From a virus, in IMG/VR virus record IMGVR_UViG_3300032083_003129, positions 1-22,888 of that record: a stretch of 22,888 nucleotides of DNA. The stretch is one strand, 5' to 3'. The notes beneath the pieces are model-generated. The model saw only the letters and a program-made list of their open reading frames with translations. It was not told where the DNA came from and made no database searches. Made by a program: the position numbers and the translations under genes. Below are positions 7,205-13,628 of this stretch, piece by piece; the first letter of the stretch is position 1; each line of letters begins with the position of its first letter.

Positions 7205-8629
7205 ATGATGAATCACACAGCAGACAAGTACGAGGCTGTTCAGCGTTACGACATTCTCAAAGGATACCTCAGTCACTTTAGGGAGGTCAGTAAAAACAAT
7301 GAAATCCCGGGCATGCTGTCGTTCTTTTTCATTTTGGGACAAGTTTCTCTACCCTTTGTGCGCATCCCCGTTGGAGGAAGCAACCTTGATACGAGGGTGA
7401 GCGTGTTTTGGCTCCAAGACACAAGAACAGGGAAATCGGTTGCCTTTGAAGTCGTGCAGCGAGTGTGTAAAGACATTGGGGTTGAGGCGGTAGATTACAG
7501 CACGGGTACTGATGCAGCCTTAGTGGGGTCATTTGTCACCGAAGAACGGGACAGCCCACCTGTCCAACGCAACGGTGTGCTGGCGGGTCGTAAAGCGATG
7601 AACTTTGATGAAGGCTCCATCCTCCTCAAGCCAAACCAGCATTCCGAAGGAACGGTTCTGTTCTTACAGTCCGCCCTCAACGCTGCGGGCACTGGGAGAA
7701 ATGTACTCACCAAGCACCTTCGTGACGGAACCATCACTATCAAGTCCGAAGTATCACTGTGGATTACTACTTTTCCCCCAAAGGGTATCAAGGAGCATGT
7801 TTTGGACAAAGGTATTTTCCAACGCGTTCTCCTCTATTGGCGTGATTGGACGCTGGACATGAAGCGCGCCGTTGCCCACGAACTCGCAGAAAGCGTACAC
7901 AAACGAACGAAGCACGATGTGTCTTACGGTGAAATTGTAAAGTTCTTTGAGAATCTACAGCGTGAACTTAAATCAAGAATCTGTCATTTGGTCGGTAAAA
8001 CGGCATTGCAGTGGGATGAGTCCGATGATGATACTCAAGAGGAATGGGCCATGGAAGTTATGGATGAGATGTTCCACATTGACGACTCCTATGTTCCTGC
8101 CCTCATCAGCGCCATTGATGAGTATTACTCACTGGTAGAGCAAATGGACCCCCACAAGCAGGGTGTCTGTGCTTCCTTCATTATGGGACTGCAAAACTAC
8201 ACCAACATCATCGCTCACCACATGGCGATGATTGAGGGCACTTGGGTCGTAAGAGGTGACCACATTGACATGGCCAAAGAGATTCTATACGACCTGTATC
8301 ATAACTTGATTCACTGGTTGGAGGCCGAAGTCAAGGTCGGTATGGGTGTCAAAGAAGCCAAGAACATGGAAATTGGTTGGAAGAAAGCCTACTTCGCCTG
8401 CGAAAAGGTGGACTTTGACGACTCTCGTGGGGATGGCTGGGTTGCGAAGTCTGCTATGTTCACAGCGTACGGTAAGCATCAAAACCTCAGTAGCAACAAC
8501 TCCATCAACAAGAAGTACAACGACCACGGTGCGAAAATGTTTGAAGACACCACTGATGGAAGTGGGGTCAAAAAGTATGTTCGGCTACGAAAGGACTACA
8601 GGGACTTTAAGGTGAGCGATGATGCATGA
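7205..8629 (+). CDS. AAA+ ATPase, replicative helicase candidate (MCM-like or DUF3987-like)
   Basis: 474 aa. A P-loop appears as LQDTRTGKS with K77 and S78, lacking the usual first glycine. Walker B is AMNFDEGS with D135 and E136. A strand-rich segment (GTITIKSEVSLWITTFPP, about 175-192) ends near a sensor-1 position, and GIFQRVLLYWRDW at 203-215 supplies a likely arginine finger (R207). The order resembles MCM AAA+ domains, where a pre-sensor hairpin and a SRFD arginine finger occur at similar places, but similarity is weak. The C-terminal ~90 residues look like a winged helix. Position between repair nucleases and primase/polymerase genes supports a helicase role. It starts ATG-ATG, one base after the preceding stop. 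Confidence 0.6.
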   Translation: MMNHTADKYEAVQRYDILKGYLSHFREVSKNNEIPGMLSFFFILGQVSLPFVRIPVGGSNLDTRVSVFWLQDTRTGKSVAFEVVQRVCKDIGVEAVDYSTGTDAALVGSFVTEERDSPPVQRNGVLAGRKAMNFDEGSILLKPNQHSEGTVLFLQSALNAAGTGRNVLTKHLRDGTITIKSEVSLWITTFPPKGIKEHVLDKGIFQRVLLYWRDWTLDMKRAVAHELAESVHKRTKHDVSYGEIVKFFENLQRELKSRICHLVGKTALQWDESDDDTQEEWAMEVMDEMFHIDDSYVPALISAIDEYYSLVEQMDPHKQGVCASFIMGLQNYTNIIAHHMAMIEGTWVVRGDHIDMAKEILYDLYHNLIHWLEAEVKVGMGVKEAKNMEIGWKKAYFACEKVDFDDSRGDGWVAKSAMFTAYGKHQNLSSNNSINKKYNDHGAKMFEDTTDGSGVKKYVRLRKDYRDFKVSDDA

Positions 8630-8771
8630 GTGCATCGTTTGCAAAGTCCCCGAAGACAGGGACACTCTCTACGGCATCGGTGACCGCAGGGGCAAACTGA
8701 TGTGCATTTGTGAATCATGTTCAATTGAAATGAGAAAGGTCATAAAGAGCGTCTTGGAGGTATTTGCATGA
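8622..8771 (+). CDS. 49-aa zinc-finger microprotein
   Basis: This small frame fills the 138-bp gap between the helicase and exonuclease genes. It starts at an ATG inside the end of the helicase gene with AGGTGA just upstream, and stops in an ATGA overlap with the exonuclease (8768-8771). The product starts MHECIVCK, with Cys4-x2-Cys7 and, after a basic loop, Cys28-x-Cys30-x2-Cys33, then an amphipathic helix (EMRKVIKSVLEVF). The cysteine spacing fits a single zinc ribbon. Function is unknown; a DNA- or protein-binding accessory is likely. Confidence 0.75.
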   Translation: MHECIVCKVPEDRDTLYGIGDRRGKLMCICESCSIEMRKVIKSVLEVFA

Positions 8772-9379
8772 GCGATGTGATGGCGATTGACATTGAAACC
8801 GAGAACTTTTCTCATGAAATCGGTGGGTGGGGTAACACCCACATGTTCTTACCGACCGTCGTTGCTACATGGACCGGTGATGGTGGGACAGTTTACTGCA
8901 ACAAATCGCAGGCAGGCGAGTTCTTGCCCGAAGGAGTCAAACTCAAGTCGCTATCTCCGGAAGTGCTGGGCCGGGACATTGAGGAACACATCGCAAAAGG
9001 CGGTAGACTCGTGGGGCATAATATCGTCGGCTTTGACCTCCCTGTGCTACGAGACAGTCTTGATTGTTGGGCGGCCGGTGACCTTCTCGGCAAAGCATCT
9101 CAAACCATCATTGACACTTCTGCTAAGTTGCGGTCTATTGCTAAATCAACTATTCCGCTGTCCGACGCTTGTGTCCACACTCTCGGTATGGACAAGACCA
9201 TGAAGAGTCATGATGCTCCGCTTGAATGGCGGAAAGGCAACTACGGCAAAGTGGCCGAGTATTGCCTCAAAGACGCTCAACTTTCGTACGACCTTTGGAA
9301 GTTCGGTAACACAGAAGGCTTCGTTAAAGCACGGTGCCGGGAAACTGGAGAAATAAAGGAATACGAAGTTGAATGGTAG
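8768..9379 (+). CDS. Stand-alone DEDD 3'-5' exonuclease
   Basis: 203-aa RNase H-fold exonuclease of the DnaQ/PolB-proofreading type. Exo I is AIDIETEN with D8 and E10, Exo II is GHNIVGFDLPVL with N85 and D90, and Exo III is Y165-x3-D169, giving all four DEDD residues. Exo II is closer to the consensus than the one in the viral polymerase upstream, suggesting this protein could supply or supplement proofreading. There is no polymerase domain. It is coupled to the 49-aa zinc protein by ATGA, and its stop lies just before the chaperonin ribosome binding site. Confidence 0.88.
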   Translation: MSDVMAIDIETENFSHEIGGWGNTHMFLPTVVATWTGDGGTVYCNKSQAGEFLPEGVKLKSLSPEVLGRDIEEHIAKGGRLVGHNIVGFDLPVLRDSLDCWAAGDLLGKASQTIIDTSAKLRSIAKSTIPLSDACVHTLGMDKTMKSHDAPLEWRKGNYGKVAEYCLKDAQLSYDLWKFGNTEGFVKARCRETGEIKEYEVEW

Positions 9380-9385
9380 GAGAGG
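9379..9385 (+). promoter_or_regulatory. Strong ribosome binding site of the chaperonin gene
   Basis: GGAGAGG sits 5 bases before the ATG at 9391. It rules out the in-frame ATG at 9373 as the likely start and is one of the strongest sites on this strand, in keeping with abundant chaperonin expression. Confidence 0.75.
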
Positions 9386-9390
9386 AACCT

Positions 9391-10887
9391 ATGACAAACG
9401 AAAAGAAACAAACAGCACAGAGCATGAACATCCGAGCAGCAAAGGCCATTGCCGATACGGTACGGTCTACTTTGGGCCCAGCGGGTATGGACAAAATGAT
9501 GGTTGATGGTGGCGGCAATGTCATTGTTACCAACGACGGGGCTACCATCCTACAACAACTTGACATCAGTCACCCCGGTGCAAAAATGATTGTTGAAGCG
9601 GCCAACACCCAAGAAAGTATGTGCTACGACGGCACGACGACGACCACAATTTTGGCTGGCTCTCTGCTTGCTAACACAGAGGGCTTGTTCAATAAGGGAC
9701 TGCACCCGAATGTGGTGTGTCGTGGCTACAGGCAGGCTGCCCAGTGGGCGGTAGAAGCCATCACTGAGACGGCTCAAAGCAGCAGCAAGGACCTGCTCAA
9801 TGTGGCTAAGACGGCCATCACAGGCAAGTCACTGGAGAGCAGCATGAGTCATGTGTCCGGTCTATGCGTGGAAGCAGTGGAGCAAGCCAATGGAGATATT
9901 AAGCGCATCAATGTGGTGTGTCAGCCCGGTGCCTCGCTGGAAGACTCCTACTGCTTTAACGGAGTCGTGCTCAACACGACCTTTATGATGCCAAGCATGA
10001 GTAAAACGCCTGCGAAGAACATCATTCTTCTCAACACTGGGCTGTCGTCAAAGAAGGACGACAATGTCCAAGTCAATGTGCAAAATGTTGGCGACTTCAA
10101 GAATTATCAGCAGTACACCACCAAGGATGTGTGGGAAGCAAAGGTAGACACTTTGACTGAACTGCTCCCCGAAGGCGGGGCGGTGTTCTGCCGGGACAGC
10201 GTGAACGAACTTGTGGCTGCTCTTCTGTCCAAGAAGGGTATCAGCGTGGCCCATCGTGTGCCTCCCAGCACACTTGACGCCATGTCGGCACTACTGGACA
10301 CGCCCATTGCTCACACCGTGGAGGACATTAACGGAGTGGTTCAGCCAACTGAGTTGGAACAACGCACGATTGGTGACATGGACTACATCGTCGTAGCCGG
10401 CGAAGGCAATGTCACGACCCTCGTTCTGCGAGGAGCCACCCGGCAGACCCTTGACGAAACCGAGCGTGGGTTTGACGACGCTATCGGCGTGGTCTGCTTG
10501 GCTTACAACAGCGACCAAATCGTAACTGGTGGTGGCTCATCCTACATTCACGCCGCACTTTCTCTACGCAATCGCGCAGCCGAGATTGGTGGTCGGGCAC
10601 AAATGGCCATTGAAGCCTTTGCAGACGCCTTGGAGGCGATTCCTGCGACCATCGCCGAGAATGCTGGCTTTGACCCGCTGGACACGGTGCTGGCTCTACG
10701 CAGCGCCCATCTGCTTGGAAAGACCGACTTTGGTCCGAACATTGAGGAAGGTGGCGTCTGCTCTATGATTGGGCTGAATGTGTACGAACCATTGGCCTTG
10801 GTGAAGCAGGCGATTCAGTCAGCAAGCGAAGTCAGCATAAGCATCCTGCGCATTGACGACATCATCGGGAAGCGTTCCGAAGAGTGA
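9391..10887 (+). CDS. thsA: Group II chaperonin (thermosome subunit)
   Basis: 498-aa ATP-driven protein-folding subunit, shorter than the roughly 540-550 aa of cellular thermosomes. Conserved parts are in order: LGPAGMDKMMVD at 28-39, TNDGATIL at 47-54, YDGTTTTT at 79-86 (GDGTT with the first Gly replaced by Tyr), the apical domain around 195-310, ERGFDDAIGVV at 358-368 with the catalytic-type D363, GGG at 380-382, and a C-terminal ISILRIDDIIG. The shortening is spread through apical and intermediate regions; no domain is missing. Group II chaperonins have been reported in magrovirus genomes. It probably folds virion proteins, perhaps including the giant protein on the other strand. It is the last gene of the + operon. 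Confidence 0.95.
   Translation: MTNEKKQTAQSMNIRAAKAIADTVRSTLGPAGMDKMMVDGGGNVIVTNDGATILQQLDISHPGAKMIVEAANTQESMCYDGTTTTTILAGSLLANTEGLFNKGLHPNVVCRGYRQAAQWAVEAITETAQSSSKDLLNVAKTAITGKSLESSMSHVSGLCVEAVEQANGDIKRINVVCQPGASLEDSYCFNGVVLNTTFMMPSMSKTPAKNIILLNTGLSSKKDDNVQVNVQNVGDFKNYQQYTTKDVWEAKVDTLTELLPEGGAVFCRDSVNELVAALLSKKGISVAHRVPPSTLDAMSALLDTPIAHTVEDINGVVQPTELEQRTIGDMDYIVVAGEGNVTTLVLRGATRQTLDETERGFDDAIGVVCLAYNSDQIVTGGGSSYIHAALSLRNRAAEIGGRAQMAIEAFADALEAIPATIAENAGFDPLDTVLALRSAHLLGKTDFGPNIEEGGVCSMIGLNVYEPLALVKQAIQSASEVSISILRIDDIIGKRSEE
10862..10887. other. Convergent overlap between the early and late operons
   Basis: The chaperonin stop (10885-10887) on the + strand lies beyond the lyase stop on the - strand (10862-10864), so 26 bp code on both strands. 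No hairpin-plus-T-run terminator is visible there. Antisense read-through from either side is likely unless transcription ends within the coding sequences. Confidence 0.85.
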
Positions 10888-11689
10888 TTTGCTCAGCGAT
10901 GCGAGAGGCAGCCTTGAGGGCTTCTTCATCTACACCCGTGGTAAAGCCCCAAGCGTGCAGGTGAGTCACCAGCGTTTCAGTTGACAGATTCGCCCCGCTG
11001 TTTTCAGCAAACGGGCAACCGCCAAGCCCGCCAACGCTTGAGTCAATTTCATGAATACCGTTGAGCAGTGCGGCACGCACTAATTCAAGGGCACGCTCTT
11101 CGTTACCGTTATGGTGAAGGTGCAAGGCGGCTCGCATACCTTCGTTTTTGGCCAGTTCAGCCAGTTCAATAACCTCCTTACGAGTCCCCGCCCCGACTGT
11201 GTCAGCAAAGACGATAGTGCTTCCAAACATTTTGGCGTCACGGATGCATGAAATGAGCGTCCCTACACTGGGCTGACCGCTGGCTGGAGAGCCGAAGGCC
11301 ATGCTGATGTACACCCGGACATTCTCCTTGGGCACTTTATCCATGAAAGTCTTGTACATCAGCACAATTTCACTGCGGGTCTTGCCCATGTTGTTCAAGT
11401 TGAAAGTCTCGCATGGGCTGAACACGATGTTGAACTTTTTCACACCAGCCGATACAGCCCGGTCAAAACCACGCTTGTTCATCACCAACGCACTACCTTT
11501 GTCAAACACCTCTTCGGCGTCGGCCATTTGAGGCACAAGGCGGGGGTGAGCAAAACTCACTTCTTCTATAGAACGCAAGCCTGCGGCGTACAGACTGGCG
11601 ATGAGTTCTTTTTTCGTGGCTGTGGGTACGATTTTCTTAAGGGCTTGAAGTCCATCACGAGGGCCAACCTCGTAAATGGAAATGTTCAC
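10862..11689 (-). CDS. HMG-CoA lyase-like DRE-TIM metallolyase
   Basis: 275 aa, a near-complete HMG-CoA lyase-type TIM barrel. Family signatures: EVGPRDGLQ (R11, D12), EEVSFAHPRLVPQMADA (E42/E43), FADTVGAG (D163), LHLHHNGN (metal ligands H190 and H192), and GGLGGCPFAENSGANLSTE with the catalytic-type C225 and metal-ligand-type N234. The usual HxHDT is HxHHN, the main deviation. The family cleaves (S)-HMG-CoA to acetyl-CoA and acetoacetate using a divalent cation; related DRE-TIM enzymes condense or cleave other acyl substrates. The GTG start at 11689 is chosen because GGAGGGG lies 6 bases upstream and it overlaps the preceding stop as GTGA; a GTG at 11719 would overlap the membrane-protein gene. 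It is last in the late operon, overlapping the chaperonin 3' end. Confidence 0.85.
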   Translation of the reverse strand: MNISIYEVGPRDGLQALKKIVPTATKKELIASLYAAGLRSIEEVSFAHPRLVPQMADAEEVFDKGSALVMNKRGFDRAVSAGVKKFNIVFSPCETFNLNNMGKTRSEIVLMYKTFMDKVPKENVRVYISMAFGSPASGQPSVGTLISCIRDAKMFGSTIVFADTVGAGTRKEVIELAELAKNEGMRAALHLHHNGNEERALELVRAALLNGIHEIDSSVGGLGGCPFAENSGANLSTETLVTHLHAWGFTTGVDEEALKAASRIAEQITLRNASR

Positions 11690-11841
11690 TGAATGCCCCT
11701 CCGCATCCCGTTGTAACACGCTCGGTGAAAAGCCTCTTCGTCTTCAATGAAAACCACAGTGTCGTTGGGGTCGGGCGTAGCCAGCCACACTGCTACAAAC
11801 CCCACTATGAAAGAGAGGATGAAGAGGGTGGGCAACAGCAT
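11686..11841 (-). CDS. 51-aa single-span membrane microprotein
   Basis: This fills the gap between the lyase and the zinc-finger gene. The ATG at 11841 is followed almost at once by about 20 hydrophobic residues (LLPTLFILSFIVGFVAVWLA), then an acidic segment (PDPNDTVVFIEDEEAF) and a short basic tail. The most likely picture is a small bitopic membrane protein. The stop overlaps the lyase start as GTGA (11686-11689), so the two are probably translated together. No strong ribosome binding site is seen at the ATG; the frame stays open upstream to about 11934 but without another standard start. Function unknown: host membrane targeting, holin-like action or anchoring of a partner are possibilities. 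Confidence 0.6.
   Translation of the reverse strand: MLLPTLFILSFIVGFVAVWLATPDPNDTVVFIEDEEAFHRACYNGMRRGIQ
11696..11702 (-). promoter_or_regulatory. Ribosome binding site deciding the lyase start
   Basis: On the minus strand this reads GGAGGGG, 6 bases before the GTG at 11689. It is the strongest such site in this part of the operon and lies inside the 3' end of the membrane-protein gene. Confidence 0.7.
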
Positions 11842-11866
11842 GTAGAGTGCGAGTGCGGTGCTGAAA

Positions 11867-12133
11867 TTAAACTTGTCGGCCCAAATTGTGATTGAGGAGC
11901 ATTTTTGACAGTGGTCCGTACCTTTTCGCTTTCAGTCGGGCGGCTGATTTTTTAAGCGAGTTCTTTTTTCCCACAGGCCCCATGTCCCCGTGCTTACGCA
12001 TGTATCCACAGGCAGGGCACTCGTGAATGAGCACCTGTTTCCCTTTGAGGTAGCGGGCTGAAATGGTAAGAGGTAGTGCTGTGGTCTTGCAAAACTCGCA
12101 GGTGTAGGTTAGTGCATCAATAAGTGCACCCAT
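11867..12133 (-). CDS. Zinc-finger protein, 88 aa
   Basis: The N-terminal half is a four-cysteine zinc ribbon: Cys12-x2-Cys15 in TCEFC and Cys39-x2-Cys42 in CPACGY. The C-terminal half is strongly basic (KKNSLKKSAARLKAKRYG), as expected for a nucleic-acid-binding tail. The ATG at 12133 overlaps the preceding structural gene's stop by one base (TGATG), with GGTGAG just upstream; a TTG at 12136 would add one residue. A late-gene transcription factor or DNA-binding accessory is possible, but the family is not recognised. A 25-bp gap separates it from the membrane microprotein. Confidence 0.75.
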   Translation of the reverse strand: MGALIDALTYTCEFCKTTALPLTISARYLKGKQVLIHECPACGYMRKHGDMGPVGKKNSLKKSAARLKAKRYGPLSKMLLNHNLGRQV

Positions 12134-13272
12134 CAACTCACCACATGGAGGTCTAACTTAACCCAAGCCGAGCCATCGTAAACAAACTTAGCGTAGTTGG
12201 TTGCGGCTACATTGACATTGATGCCGGAGGAATCAAAGTTGAGGTTATGTGCCCCCGACGGGTGGTAGACTTCAATAACATGACCGTGAGGGAAAGAGCC
12301 CGAAGGGTTGAGGTCAATCGCCGCCCCAGTCGTGACCACCCAAATGTTTGGCCCGTCAAAGGTAAAGGTTTGATTGGCTGATGTGGTCAGCACCTTGACT
12401 TCGTTTGGAGCCAGTCGCCATGTGTCGCGAGCAGGTGTGCCGCCAATATCACGCTGTGCACTGTAGAGCAACACGCTGTGCCCGTCGGGACTATGCGTTT
12501 GCCACACGCTGCCAAACGGAGAGGCTGTGAAGTCGCCATCCGAAGGTGAGGTAAAAATGGTGTCAATGCTCACTTGGTTAGTGTTGTCAATAGCATCAGT
12601 GCTGGTAACTGAGCCGGCTGCACCTGCCGTAAGGTGATTAAAGTAAACGGGGTTGGGTCGGATGAAAACGCGCTTGTCGTGTACAACCGGTGTGCTAAGG
12701 GAAGCGTTGAAAGTGCCGCCTGCCGAAACTGTATAGTGCAACACAGCAAGTACAGTAGCCTGTTGATTGTCGGCAGGTCCGGGTGCAGACAGGAAGGTGC
12801 TGGGAACCAATGGCGTCTCGCTGACTGGGTCCGCCAAAGTGCCTACTTCGTACATGATGTTGTCATTAGCGCCCATTGCGGCGACATAGATAACGACATA
12901 GACTTCTTTGTCAGTGCTGGCGTGAGGGGTCGGCAATGAGCCTACATAATTCGTGGTGGTTCCAATAACGGTCGTCGTATGCGTGCCGCCCACGCCACCA
13001 CCAAACTCGTAGATAACGCCGTCCAGCACAGCGTAGCCGCCGGAAATACTCACGGTGCCGCCAGCACCTACAGCCACATGCCCTTCCGTAGATGCGCCGG
13101 TAGCGTTCCTCGTTGAGCCGTACGCTCCGTCGGCGACTCGCAGAATACCGTTGCCGTGAAGACCTTCATAGGGATTAGTCAACGATGGGCTGCTCAAGCC
13201 GTCACCGTCTCGCAGACCGCTGGCGCTGGCAAATCCTTGTGCAGCGGTGTGTCCCGAAAGTGGATTGGACAT
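12133..13272 (-). CDS. Virion appendage/tail-fibre-like structural protein, 379 aa
   Basis: 379 aa, rich in Gly, Ser, Thr, Val and Asn with few charged residues and no cysteine, typical of beta-structured tail appendage proteins. After a flexible N-terminus, a segment with SISGGYAVLDGVIYEFGGG resembles the 'G-x-A-x-x-DG-x-x-Y' pattern in phage tail-fibre and baseplate proteins. A beta-rich C-terminal module (FDGPNIWVVTTGAAIDLNPSG and onward to the end) looks like a compact tip or trimerisation domain. No enzymatic motif is seen. Likely a fibre or adhesin subunit, inferred from composition and neighbours. GAGGTGA (13279-13285) lies 6 bases before its ATG, inside the end of the upstream gene. 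Confidence 0.65.
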   Translation of the reverse strand: MSNPLSGHTAAQGFASASGLRDGDGLSSPSLTNPYEGLHGNGILRVADGAYGSTRNATGASTEGHVAVGAGGTVSISGGYAVLDGVIYEFGGGVGGTHTTTVIGTTTNYVGSLPTPHASTDKEVYVVIYVAAMGANDNIMYEVGTLADPVSETPLVPSTFLSAPGPADNQQATVLAVLHYTVSAGGTFNASLSTPVVHDKRVFIRPNPVYFNHLTAGAAGSVTSTDAIDNTNQVSIDTIFTSPSDGDFTASPFGSVWQTHSPDGHSVLLYSAQRDIGGTPARDTWRLAPNEVKVLTTSANQTFTFDGPNIWVVTTGAAIDLNPSGSFPHGHVIEVYHPSGAHNLNFDSSGINVNVAATNYAKFVYDGSAWVKLDLHVVS

Positions 13273-13273
13273 A

Positions 13274-13627
13274 TCAGTTCACCTCTATGATAACGGCGAA
13301 GCGCAATTCATTATTCTGCGTTTTGGTTACCGCCCTGTAAGTATAGCGGAACAAAACAGTTGTGTCAGTAGCGTCATTCGGATTTTGATATTGGACGCAG
13401 ACTTCCTTCAACGGAATATCAAAGGTTGAAGTGAGAGGCAGCACTGCCTCTACAAGAATTGAATGGTCGTCCATGACTCGTACAGTAGGGGTAGCCACAT
13501 ACGCTGGGCGACCGGCTCCCCCGTCCTCACTCGTGGCCAGCGTACCGTCAAAGCCAAACACAACTTGATTGATGCGGCCTTTGAGTTGGTCAATTAAAAA
13601 TCGGTTTCCTTCGGTCAGCAACGGCAT
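13274..13627 (-). CDS. Small tail/baseplate-associated protein, 117 aa
   Basis: 117-aa beta-rich protein. Its second half follows a pattern often seen in small tail-fibre-associated or baseplate phage proteins: a strand (ILVEAVLPL), a PLKEVCVQY segment, then TVLFRYTYRAVTKTQNNELRF and a final VIIEV strand. Function is inferred from this pattern and from its place between a hub-like protein and a fibre-like protein. GGAGAGG lies 5 bases before the ATG, a strong site. Its stop is one base from the next start. Confidence 0.55.
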   Translation of the reverse strand: MPLLTEGNRFLIDQLKGRINQVVFGFDGTLATSEDGGAGRPAYVATPTVRVMDDHSILVEAVLPLTSTFDIPLKEVCVQYQNPNDATDTTVLFRYTYRAVTKTQNNELRFAVIIEVN

Positions 13628-13628
13628 A

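Noticed and set aside
10840-10930. Terminator between the convergent operons
   Set aside because: No stem-loop followed by a T-run was found on either strand at this junction.
11690-11719. Ten-residue N-terminal extension of the lyase from a GTG at 11719
   Set aside because: The GTG at 11689 has a strong ribosome binding site and a GTGA overlap, and the extension adds nothing conserved.
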